This document shows, piece after piece, positions 7,542 to 13,849 of a DNA stretch of 25,299 nt. Source of the stretch: WYZ-LMO6 sp964509845 (GTDB lineage Archaea; Hadarchaeota; Hadarchaeia; Hadarchaeales; WYZ-LMO6). A program made the position numbers and the translations under genes. Under the pieces are notes generated by a model that did no database searches, was not told the DNA's origin, and worked only from the letters and a program-made list of their open reading frames with translations. Numbering within the stretch: position 1 is the stretch's first letter; the number at the start of each line of letters is the position of its first letter. The stretch lies in assembly GCA_964509845.1 (NCBI GenBank), contig CAZDZG010000016.1, forward strand, positions 1 to 25,299, given 5' to 3'.

Positions 7542-8797
7542 CCTCCCACCCTCTCTATGATCCTCTCCAGGATCTCCCTGTCCGGCAGGTAGGGGGAATC
7601 CACCAGCTTCTTGAGCCTCAGCGGAACCCCGTCCATCCGGTAAGCCGTTCCATCGCACTCTATCCCCGCAATGGCCGAGGGTATCACCACCCGAGCCAGC
7701 TTGGAGGTGAGGCTCACCTTCGGATCTATTACCACGGTGGGGATGGAGGCCAGGTGTCTCACGGCCGCGGCGGGGAAGTGGGCGGCGGGATCGGAGGCCA
7801 GGATGAGGGCGGCATCGCACTCCCCCCTGCAGAGCAGGTCCACCGCCGAGAACTCCCCGGGGTTGTAGACGGGATATCCCCGGCTGAAGTTGACGGCAAA
7901 GGGATACCCCGTGAGCCAGGTGAGGACCTCGTTGGCCCCGCTCACGTTGAAGTGCCCCCTCATGGGCATGATCAGAAACTTCGTATACTCGTTGAGATCC
8001 CTCACCAGCCTGAGGGCCGCATCCACGTTCAGGTTCTTTCCCCTGGACATGGTGAGGCCCATGCCGAAGAAGATGATCCCGAACCTGCAGCCCTTCATCC
8101 TCTCCGCCAGCCCCTCTATCACCTCCCAGGGAACCCCGGCCGCCTCCTTCACCCGGTATCCCCTCAGGGCTGCCCTGAGGGCGGAAAGCAGCTCATAGTC
8201 CTTCCCCATCTGCACCCTTATGAACTGGTTCACCATCTTGGAGGTCCTGGTCTCCCTCACGTCCACGTGCACCACGAACCTGTCCTTCTTCCCCTGCCTG
8301 TACATGCCCGTAGGGGTGATGGAGTACCTGACGGGGTGACGGATGTGGGCCTCGGCGGGATTGCAGCCCCAGAAGATCACCAGGTCCGCCCTGTTCTTGA
8401 CCTCCCCCAGGGTGCACTTCACCGCCCCGCACTCCTGCGCCGCCAGGACGGTGGGGCCGTGGCAGGTGGAGGAGGTGTTGTCCAGGCTGGCCCCCGTGAG
8501 CTCGGCCAGCCTCACGGCCATTCGCTGGGCATCGGACTCGGTGGAGCTCAGGCCGTAGATGAGGGGGAAGTCCGCCTCCCTCAGGATCCTGGCGGCCTCC
8601 TCTATGGCCTCCTCCAGACCCACCTCCCTCCCGTCCACCATGGGCCTGGCCCTGTCCTCCGCGTGGGAAAGGAACTTGGACCTCGAAACGGGACAGGCGT
8701 TCCTGGTGGAGACGATCCTTCCTCCTTCCACCTCCACCTCCAGGTCATCGCAGAGGCAGCCGCAGAACGGGCAGACCACCCCTCTATGCAGGACCAC
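7538..8797 (-). CDS. fwdB: Formylmethanofuran dehydrogenase subunit B (Mo/W-bis-MGD, 4Fe-4S)
   Basis: A 419-residue molybdopterin oxidoreductase-type catalytic subunit. The N-terminus carries CPFCGCLC and NACPVS, giving four cluster cysteines (9, 12, 16 and 35). NTSSTCHGPT places Cys112 at the position of the Mo/W ligand, so this is the cysteine rather than the selenocysteine form. FWGCNPAEAH and the C-terminal CDGTAYRMDGVPL are family segments. The protein reduces CO2 to formate with low-potential electrons, or runs in reverse. Retention of both metal sites shows a redox enzyme, unlike bacterial FhcB. The start chosen is GTG at 8797, 14 bases inside fwdD; a GTG six codons later is possible. 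The ferredoxin-like partner subunits FwdF and FwdG are not in the window. Confidence 0.95.
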   Translation of the reverse strand: MVLHRGVVCPFCGCLCDDLEVEVEGGRIVSTRNACPVSRSKFLSHAEDRARPMVDGREVGLEEAIEEAARILREADFPLIYGLSSTESDAQRMAVRLAELTGASLDNTSSTCHGPTVLAAQECGAVKCTLGEVKNRADLVIFWGCNPAEAHIRHPVRYSITPTGMYRQGKKDRFVVHVDVRETRTSKMVNQFIRVQMGKDYELLSALRAALRGYRVKEAAGVPWEVIEGLAERMKGCRFGIIFFGMGLTMSRGKNLNVDAALRLVRDLNEYTKFLIMPMRGHFNVSGANEVLTWLTGYPFAVNFSRGYPVYNPGEFSAVDLLCRGECDAALILASDPAAHFPAAAVRHLASIPTVVIDPKVSLTSKLARVVIPSAIAGIECDGTAYRMDGVPLRLKKLVDSPYLPDREILERIIERVGG

Positions 8798-9176
8798 TTC
8801 CTCCCCTCCAGGCCCTCAAGAGTTCCTCCAATCCGGTGGGCTTTTCCCCCGGTACCGCCTCGACCCTGGCCCTCAGGCCCTTCAGGGAAGGCATGCCCGT
8901 CCCTTCGGTGAGGGGGCTGGTGAGGGCGTTGGCCCAGGGCCCCATGGGGATGAAGACGGAACCCCTTTCCGTGTTCCCCAGGCGGCACCTCACCACCACC
9001 GAGCCGAACTCCGTGCTCACCCTAACCGTTTCCCCTTCCTTCACCCCCAGCTCCCTGGCGTCCTCGGGATGGAGGAAGGCCACGGCCACCTTGTCGAAGT
9101 ATTCGGACGAGGTCTTTCCCTTCTCCAGACTTACGCCCTGATCCACCGTCCTGCCGGTGTTCAGGAGGACTTCCAA
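8784..9176 (-). CDS. fwdD: Formylmethanofuran dehydrogenase subunit D (molybdopterin dinucleotide-binding)
   Basis: About 130 residues, the family size, with LLNTGRTVDQG near the N-terminus, then EYFDKVAVAFLHPEDARELGV and VRVSTEFGSVVVRC, which is the beta-barrel domain that closes over the bis-MGD cofactor of FwdB. The frame is open far upstream, but that part is antisense to mtd and unlike the family. The start is set at TTG 9176, four codons before LLNTG; the first ATG/GTG candidates upstream would fall in or beyond the TATA box at 9204-9211. An ATT two codons earlier (9182) is a less likely alternative. It is the first gene of the eight-gene minus-strand operon and overlaps fwdB by 14 bases. 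Confidence 0.9.
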   Translation of the reverse strand: MEVLLNTGRTVDQGVSLEKGKTSSEYFDKVAVAFLHPEDARELGVKEGETVRVSTEFGSVVVRCRLGNTERGSVFIPMGPWANALTSPLTEGTGMPSLKGLRARVEAVPGEKPTGLEELLRAWRGGSGPA

Positions 9177-9198
9177 AAGAATCTTTTTCTCTTTTCCC

Positions 9199-9216
9199 CA
9201 AAGATTTAAATGTTTT
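9199..9216. promoter_or_regulatory. Shared palindromic TATA box of the divergent fwd/mtd promoters
   Basis: The 58-base spacer between fwdD and mtd contains one AT-rich octamer, ATTTAAAT (9204-9211), which is a perfect palindrome. Its centre is about 28 bases from the mtd ATG and about 31 from the fwdD TTG, the spacing of an archaeal TATA box to a leaderless or nearly leaderless start in both directions. A-rich flanks, CCAAAG on one side and GAAAAC on the other strand, could act as BRE elements. No second TATA-like element is visible in the spacer. Confidence 0.7.
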
Positions 9217-9234
9217 CCCACCCCCACTCTTCCG

Positions 9235-10068
9235 ATGTCCCGAAAGGTGCGGATTGGAGTGGTGAAAGTTGGAAACATCGGCACCTCCACCATGATCGAC
9301 CTTCTGCTGGACGAAAGGGCGGAAAGGGAGGATGTGGATTTCAGGGTGGTGGGTTCCGGACCCAAGATGCAGGAGGAGGAGTGCAGGGAATGCGCCAAGA
9401 AGATCCTGGAGTTCAACCCCGACCTGGTCCTCATCGTCAGCCCCAACCCCGCCCTTCCCGGACCAACGGCCGCCCGCAGGGCGGTGGCCGAGGCCGGGAA
9501 GCCCGTGATCGTGGTGGGGGATGCCCCCGGGAAGAAGGCCGTTCCCGATCTCGAGAAGGAAGGAATGGGATACCTGCTGATCGAGGCCGATTCCATGATA
9601 GGGGCAAGGAGGGAGTTCCTGGATCCGGCGGAGATGGCCCTCTTCAACGCCAACGTGATCAAGGTCCTGGCCGCCACCGGAGCCTTCAACGTGGTCTGCG
9701 AGGAGGTGGACAGGGCCATCCAGGGGATAAAGGAAGGCACCCCCTACCTGCCGAGGGTGGTGGTGACCAGGCAGAAGGCGGTGGAGGCCGCCGGCTTCCA
9801 GAACCCCTACGCCCTGGCCAAGGCCATGGCCGCCTATGAGATGGCCAAGAAGGTGGCCGATCTCTCCGTGGAGGGATGCTTCAAGCTCAAGGAGATGAAG
9901 GAGTACGTTCCCGTGGTGGCCTCCTCCCACGAGCTGATGGAGGCCGCCGCCAGGCTGGCCGCCGAGGCCAGGGAGCTGGAGAAGTCCACCGATTCCCTCC
10001 TCAGGAGGCCCCACGCCGACGACGGCAGGCTGCTCTCCAAGCGTAAGCTGATGGAGAAGCCCAGCTGA
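9235..10068 (+). CDS. mtd: F420-dependent methylenetetrahydromethanopterin dehydrogenase
   Basis: A 277-residue protein beginning MSRKVRIGVVKVGNIGTS, the Mtd N-terminus, followed by DLLLDERAERED, FRVVGSGPKM, LVLIVSPNPALPGPTAAR and GYLLIEADSMIGARREFLDP. The end EARELEKSTDSLLRRPHADDG is also typical. Mtd reversibly reduces methenyl-H4MPT to methylene-H4MPT with F420H2 by direct hydride transfer; it has no bound flavin or metal. Usual length is 276-283. An in-frame TTG-type start 26 codons upstream was rejected because it would put the TATA box inside the gene. It diverges from the fwd operon and leads a two-gene unit with mptG. Confidence 0.97.
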   Translation: MSRKVRIGVVKVGNIGTSTMIDLLLDERAEREDVDFRVVGSGPKMQEEECRECAKKILEFNPDLVLIVSPNPALPGPTAARRAVAEAGKPVIVVGDAPGKKAVPDLEKEGMGYLLIEADSMIGARREFLDPAEMALFNANVIKVLAATGAFNVVCEEVDRAIQGIKEGTPYLPRVVVTRQKAVEAAGFQNPYALAKAMAAYEMAKKVADLSVEGCFKLKEMKEYVPVVASSHELMEAAARLAAEARELEKSTDSLLRRPHADDGRLLSKRKLMEKPS

Positions 10069-10073
10069 GGTCC

Positions 10074-11015
10074 TTGAGAGAGGTCCTGGTAAGTGCGCCC
10101 GCCAGGCTTCACCTGGGCATCCTAGATCCCTCGGGAAGAGAGGGGCGGATCCATGGGGGCCTCGGGGTGGCCCTCCTTCGACCCAGGATGAAGGTCAGGA
10201 TTTCCCCCTCCCGAACGCTGAAGGTCTCCGGCCCCCTCTCCGAGCGGGCCGAGGGGAAGGCTAGGGCCTTCCTCAGGAAGGTGGGAGGGAAGGGGGCTAG
10301 GGTTGAGGTCCTGGAGAGCTTTCCGGAGCATGCGGGGCTGGGCTCCACCACCCAGCTCTCCCTGGCGGTGGGGGTGGGCCTCAGCAGGCTCCTGGGGCTG
10401 CGGATGTCCGTGGAAGAGGTGAGCCTCCTGCTGGCGAGAGGAGAGTTCTCTGGGGTGGGAACCCACCTCTTCCGCCTGGGGGGCTTCGTGCTCGAGGGGG
10501 GAAGGAAGAGGAAGGGGGAGCTTCCCCCCCTCCTCTTCAGGGAACCCTTCCCCGAGGAGTGGAGGTTTGTGGTGGCCCTTCCCCCCTTCAGGGGGCTGGG
10601 AGAGAGGAAGGAAAGGGAGGCCTTCCGCCGGGTTTCCCCCTCCCCTGCGGAGGTGGGAAGGGCCTGCAGGATCGTGCTGATGAAGATGCTGCCCGCGCTG
10701 GTGGAGCGGGACCTTCCTTCCTTCGGCTCCGCCCTCACCGAACTCCAGAGGGTGGTGGGGGGATACTTCAGGGAGGTACAGGGGGGGATCTTCGCGGGCC
10801 CCCTCCTGGAGGAAACGGTGGAGTTCCTGCTGGAGGAGGGGGCGGAGGGGGCGGGACAGAGCTCCTGGGGCCCGGCCGTCTACGGGGTGGTGGAGGGGGA
10901 GAGGAGGGCCAAGGTGCTGGAGGGGAAGGTCAGGAGATTCCTGGAGGGGAGGGGCGGGGGGGAGGTCTTCACCTCCGGGGCCGACAACCGAGGGGCCAGG
11001 ATTTACGTGCGCTGA
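10074..11015 (+). CDS. mptG: Beta-ribofuranosylaminobenzene 5'-phosphate synthase
   Basis: A 313-residue GHMP-kinase-like protein: SAPARLHLGILDPSG (residues 7-21), GGLGVAL, the glycine-rich EHAGLGSTTQLSLAVG (85-100), GEFSGVGTHLF and the C-terminal SSWGPAVYG. This combination is characteristic of beta-RFAP synthase, which joins PRPP and p-hydroxybenzoate or p-aminobenzoate with decarboxylation, the first committed step to H4MPT. The start is TTG at 10074, five bases after the mtd stop, with GAGGT immediately upstream; no closer ATG exists. Pairing with mtd in one transcript couples cofactor synthesis to a cofactor-using enzyme. The gene ends 3 bases before the convergent MFS gene. Confidence 0.92.
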   Translation: MREVLVSAPARLHLGILDPSGREGRIHGGLGVALLRPRMKVRISPSRTLKVSGPLSERAEGKARAFLRKVGGKGARVEVLESFPEHAGLGSTTQLSLAVGVGLSRLLGLRMSVEEVSLLLARGEFSGVGTHLFRLGGFVLEGGRKRKGELPPLLFREPFPEEWRFVVALPPFRGLGERKEREAFRRVSPSPAEVGRACRIVLMKMLPALVERDLPSFGSALTELQRVVGGYFREVQGGIFAGPLLEETVEFLLEEGAEGAGQSSWGPAVYGVVEGERRAKVLEGKVRRFLEGRGGGEVFTSGADNRGARIYVR

Positions 11016-11018
11016 TCC

Positions 11019-12374
11019 TCACCCCCCGTGCACCTTCCCCCTGGCCAGCGAGAAGAAGACCCCGCAGAGGCAGAGGAGGGAAAAAAGGAGGAAGAGAGCC
11101 CTCAGGCTCTCCAGGAAGAGGGGATAGACGGAGGGCTCCAGCCTGGTCCTCCCCAGGTGGAGGGAAAAGGCCAGGGCGGTGATCCCCATGCTGGTCACCT
11201 GCCCCACCTGCCTCATGGTGCCCAGCGTGGCGGAGGCCACCCCGTAGAACTCCCTCCCCACGGAGCTCATCACCGCGTTGGTGTTGGGGGAGGAAAAGAG
11301 GGCGAAGCCCAGGCCCAGCAGGGCCAGGCTACCCACCACCCAGACCAGGGGGGTGCTCTCCCCCAGGAAGACCAGGGAGAGGAGCCCGGCGGAGGTGAGT
11401 CCCATCCCCGCCGAGGCCACCAGCTGGGGCTCCACCCTGTCCGACAGCCTTCCCGCCCAGGGGGAGAAGAGGGTCTGGAGGAGGGGCTGAACCATGAGCA
11501 GCGTACCGGCCTCACCCGGGGAAAGGGAGCGGGGGTGCTGCAGATAGAGGCTGAGGAGAAAGGTCACGGCGTAGGTGGCGCTGTAGTTGATGAGGGCGGC
11601 CAGGTTGGAGAAGACGAAGACCCTGTTTCCCCTGAAGAGCCTGGGATCCAGCACCGGTTCCTCCCTCCTCAGTTCAAGGGCCAGGAAGAGGGGTAGAAGG
11701 ATCGCTCCGGACAGGAGGGAGAGGACCCCCGGCCTGGAGGGAAGGGAGGAGAAGCCGTAGACGAGGAGCACCAGCATGGCTCCGTAGGTGAGGGAGCCCA
11801 AGGAATCGAAGCCTCCTCCCCTCCTTCCCTCCTCCTCCAGCCTGAGGGAGAGCAGGAAAACGGGGAGGGAGAGGGAGGAGGCGAAGAGGAAGAGGCTCCT
11901 CCAGCCCAGGCCCTGGGTGAGGAGGCCCCCCAGGAAGGGTCCGGTGAGGAGGCCCAGGTAGACGGCGGCGGTGTTTATCCCCAGCACTTTTCCCCTCTCC
12001 TCCTTGGGGAAGAAGGAGGTGAGGAGGGCCACGCCAGTGGAAACCACCATGGCGCTCCCCATTCCCTGCAGAATCCGGAAGAGGAGGAGGAGGGAGAAGG
12101 AGGGGGAAAGGGAGGAGAGGAAGGTGGAGAGGAGGAGGACGAAAAGGCCCAAGGCGAAGAACCTCTTCCTGCCCCTCAGGTCGGCCAGCCTTCCCAGGGG
12201 GAGGAGAAGGGCCGCGGAGCTCAGGAGGAAGGAGGTGTTCACCCAGCTCAGGAGGACCGCGTCCACTCCGAACTCCTCCTGGAGGGAGGGAAGGGCCAGG
12301 TTGACGGAGGAGCCCAGGAAGGGAGTGAGGAAGGAGGCGGCGGTAACCGTCAGCAGCAGTTCCCTCCCGCGCAT
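11019..12374 (-). CDS. MFS transporter, DHA2/EmrB-QacA-type exporter
   Basis: A 451-residue, highly hydrophobic protein with about a dozen or more membrane segments. Family signatures are the motif A loop GRLADLRGRKRFF, RILQGMGSAMV in helix 4, and the antiporter motif C GLLTGPFLGGLL in helix 5. A charged loop EEEGRRGGGFDSLG lies midway, and the length suits 14-helix drug:proton antiporters. Substrate cannot be told. The ATG at 12374 lies just left of a run of unknown bases, but an identical copy of the upstream 55 bases after the gap lets the promoter side be reconstructed, so the gene appears complete. Convergent with mptG and divergent from the FrhB-family gene. Confidence 0.88.
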   Translation of the reverse strand: MRGRELLLTVTAASFLTPFLGSSVNLALPSLQEEFGVDAVLLSWVNTSFLLSSAALLLPLGRLADLRGRKRFFALGLFVLLLSTFLSSLSPSFSLLLLFRILQGMGSAMVVSTGVALLTSFFPKEERGKVLGINTAAVYLGLLTGPFLGGLLTQGLGWRSLFLFASSLSLPVFLLSLRLEEEGRRGGGFDSLGSLTYGAMLVLLVYGFSSLPSRPGVLSLLSGAILLPLFLALELRREEPVLDPRLFRGNRVFVFSNLAALINYSATYAVTFLLSLYLQHPRSLSPGEAGTLLMVQPLLQTLFSPWAGRLSDRVEPQLVASAGMGLTSAGLLSLVFLGESTPLVWVVGSLALLGLGFALFSSPNTNAVMSSVGREFYGVASATLGTMRQVGQVTSMGITALAFSLHLGRTRLEPSVYPLFLESLRALFLLFSLLCLCGVFFSLARGKVHGG

Positions 12375-12379
12375 CCTCT
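12325..12379. repeat. 55-bp exact duplicate, left side of the gap
   Basis: These 55 bases, covering the first codons of the MFS gene, recur without a mismatch at 12480-12534 immediately after the run of Ns. The position at both gap edges points to the overlap of two contig ends that was not merged, not to a biological repeat. Confidence 0.93.
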
Positions 12380-12479
12380 NNNNNNNNNNNNNNNNNNNNN
12401 NNNNNNNNNNNNNNNNNNNNNNNNNNNNNNNNNNNNNNNNNNNNNNNNNNNNNNNNNNNNNNNNNNNNNNNNNNNNNNN
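12380..12479. other. Scaffold gap of 100 unknown bases
   Basis: A run of exactly 100 N, the conventional length for a gap of unknown size. Because the sequences on its two sides are identical for 55 bases, the true distance is probably negative: the two contigs overlap and no sequence is missing. Confidence 0.95.
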
Positions 12480-12534
12480 GTGAGGAAGGAGGCGGCGGTA
12501 ACCGTCAGCAGCAGTTCCCTCCCGCGCATCCTCT
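12480..12534. repeat. 55-bp exact duplicate, right side of the gap
   Basis: Identical to 12325-12379. It contains a second copy of the MFS start region (ATG at 12529 on the minus strand) which runs into the Ns and should not be annotated as another gene. The real upstream region of the MFS gene is what follows at 12535 and beyond. Confidence 0.93.
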
Positions 12535-12567
12535 CTCTCGGTCGGGGGAGGGAAAAATCTCTGGCCC

Positions 12568-12584
12568 TCGAAGTTTTATCGCTG
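12568..12584 (-). promoter_or_regulatory. Probable TATA box for the MFS gene
   Basis: On the minus strand GATAAAACT lies about 47 bases upstream of the MFS ATG as carried in the right-hand copy of the duplicated 55-mer. That would give a 5' leader of about 20 bases containing GAGAGAGG just before the ATG, usable as a ribosome-binding site. Position assumes the gap is collapsed. Confidence 0.45.
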
Positions 12585-12620
12585 GAGGGGCCGGTCAACG
12601 GGTCACTCTTGGCCACGGAT

Positions 12621-12673
12621 TGCCAGAACCAGGCGGGCCCAGCCGCTCGTGCCAGTTCTCGGCCGGTTTGGCA
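12621..12673. promoter_or_regulatory. Imperfect inverted repeat upstream of the FrhB-family gene
   Basis: The left arm TGCCA-g-AACC-a-GGC (12621-12634) can pair with GCC-GGTT-TGGCA (12662-12673), with two single-base bulges. A further TGCCAG lies between the arms at 12650. The right arm ends 7 bases before the TATA box at 12681, where an archaeal regulator could act. It may be an operator or chance in GC-rich DNA. Confidence 0.3.
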
Positions 12674-12676
12674 GCA

Positions 12677-12691
12677 AAGGTTAAATAAGCG
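12677..12691 (+). promoter_or_regulatory. TATA box for the FrhB-family gene
   Basis: AAGGTTAAATAAGC contains a good archaeal TATA element (TTAAATAA, 12681-12688) preceded by an A-rich BRE-like stretch, 42 bases before the ATG at 12727. This predicts a leader of about 15-18 bases, which contains GGTGAAAGG next to the start codon. Confidence 0.6.
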
Positions 12692-12726
12692 GGTCTTTCA
12701 ATTTCCCCGTAAACTCCGGTGAAAGG

Positions 12727-13806
12727 ATGGAGGCCAAGCCCAAGGTCTTCGGCCACCTGCTCAAGGAGGTGGTGAGGGCGAACCTCTGCGCGGGCTGCGC
12801 CGCCTGCGTGGCCTGCTGCGACCCTGGGGTGCTGGTCTTCGAGGCGGAGCCCAAGATCAAGGGGAAGTGCACCTCCTGTGGGACCTGCTACTCCGTCTGC
12901 CCCCAGACCCCCACGGAAAAGGACCTGCTGGGGGAGCCTCCCGAGGGGGCCCAGGTTGATCCCTCGGTGGGGAGCTTCCTGGAGGCCCTTTCCGTGCGCT
13001 CGCTTGATGAGGAGGTTCTGAAGAGGTGCCAGGACGGGGGAGCGGTCTCCTCCCTCCTCCTCTCCCTGCTGGAGGAGGGTTACCTGGACGGCGCCCTCCT
13101 GATGGGGGTGGGGGAGGAACCCTGGAGGCCCAAGGCCATGGTGGCCAGGACCAGGGAGGAGGTCCTCTCCGCGGCGGGAACCAAGTACACCAGGGGTCCC
13201 CTCTTCCTGCCCCTAAGGGAGGCCGTGGAGAAGCTTTCCCTGCAGAAGGTGGCGGTGGTGGGCGTCCCCTGCCAGGTGAGGGCGGTGAGGAAGATACAGC
13301 GCGGGGACCTTCCCTACCCCAAGCTGGGGGAGAGGATCAGGCTGGTGATAGGCCTCTTCTGCATGGAGTCCTTCCACCACGAGAAGCTCGGGGACTTCCT
13401 GAGGGAGAAGCTGGGGGTCACCTTTGAGGAGGTGGTCAAGTTCGACATCAAGAAGGGGAAGTTCATCTGCAGGCTGAGGGACGGGCAGAGCAAGGAGATA
13501 GAGGTTAAGGCCCTCCACGACTGTGTTAACCCCTCCTGCACCCTCTGCACCGACTTCACCTCCGAGCTGGCCGACCTCTCCGTGGGGGCGGTGGGCTCCC
13601 CCCTGGGCAGGTCCACCGTCCTGGTGAGGACGGCCAGGGGGAGGGAGGCCCTGGAGATCCTGAGGCGATCGGGGAAGGCCGAGATAAGGCCCCTGACCGA
13701 GTTCAAGCCTGGACTGGAGGGGGTGAAGAAGGTGGCGGGGGTGAAGAAAGCGGGGGCGGCAAAGGAGGGGGAGAGGAGGAAGGAGGAAGGTAAGTCCCTT
13801 CCCTGA
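12727..13806 (+). CDS. FrhB/FpoF-family coenzyme F420 oxidoreductase, iron-sulfur flavoprotein
   Basis: A 359-residue protein with two N-terminal 4Fe-4S motifs, CAGCAACVAC (residues 21-30) and CTSCGTCYSVCP (48-59), followed by the FrhB core: QDGGAVSSLLL, AAGTKYTRGPL, VAVVGVPCQVRAV, GLFCMESF and the C-terminal CVNPSCTLCTDFTSELADLSVGAVGS. This family binds FAD and oxidises or reduces F420 as a subunit of F420 hydrogenase, formate dehydrogenase, Fpo/Fqo or related complexes. It has its own promoter and no hydrogenase, formate dehydrogenase or sulfite reductase partner next to it, so its electron acceptor is unknown. The last 35 or so residues are a Lys/Glu/Gly-rich tail that is unlike the folded core. 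Confidence 0.85.
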   Translation: MEAKPKVFGHLLKEVVRANLCAGCAACVACCDPGVLVFEAEPKIKGKCTSCGTCYSVCPQTPTEKDLLGEPPEGAQVDPSVGSFLEALSVRSLDEEVLKRCQDGGAVSSLLLSLLEEGYLDGALLMGVGEEPWRPKAMVARTREEVLSAAGTKYTRGPLFLPLREAVEKLSLQKVAVVGVPCQVRAVRKIQRGDLPYPKLGERIRLVIGLFCMESFHHEKLGDFLREKLGVTFEEVVKFDIKKGKFICRLRDGQSKEIEVKALHDCVNPSCTLCTDFTSELADLSVGAVGSPLGRSTVLVRTARGREALEILRRSGKAEIRPLTEFKPGLEGVKKVAGVKKAGAAKEGERRKEEGKSLP

Positions 13807-13811
13807 CCCGC

Positions 13812-13827
13812 AAGCTTTTTTGTTTCA
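13812..13827 (+). terminator. Candidate T-tract terminator after the FrhB-family gene
   Basis: AAGCTTTTTTGTTTC begins 6 bases after the stop codon. A run of six T followed by three more is the usual form of an archaeal intrinsic terminator and stands out in this GC-rich DNA. Since its centre is about 32 bases before the next ATG it might instead act as a poor TATA element for the downstream genes. Confidence 0.45.
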
Positions 13828-13849
13828 CGGAAGAGGTTCTGCGGAGCCC

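Noticed and set aside
7542..7820. Upstream in-frame start for fwdA
   Set aside because: The added 93 residues are a shadow of fwdB; the ATGA overlap at 7538-7541 gives the family N-terminus.
7538..8797. Selenocysteine (TGA) in FwdB
   Set aside because: The metal-ligand position is a normal cysteine codon at residue 112 and the frame has no internal TGA.
9177..9740. Upstream extension of fwdD on the minus strand
   Set aside because: It is antisense to mtd, passes through the TATA box, and FwdD homologues begin at the NTGRT region.
12325..12534. Direct repeat as a transposon target-site duplication
   Set aside because: Fifty-five bases is far too long for a usual target duplication, and the copies sit exactly at the edges of an artificial 100-N gap.
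12350..12616. Extended MFS start, or a short gene, across the unknown bases
   Set aside because: It is produced by the duplicated 55-mer and the Ns; an ATG at 12616 would place the TATA box inside the gene.
12535..12726. Possible tRNA or small RNA in the divergent spacer
   Set aside because: No T-loop (GGTTCRA) or acceptor-stem pairing and no box C/D motifs were found; only the bulged inverted repeat and two TATA boxes stand out.
13820..13849. TTG start ten codons before the MTH1187-family ATG
   Set aside because: It lies in the T-tract and adds residues not seen in the family.
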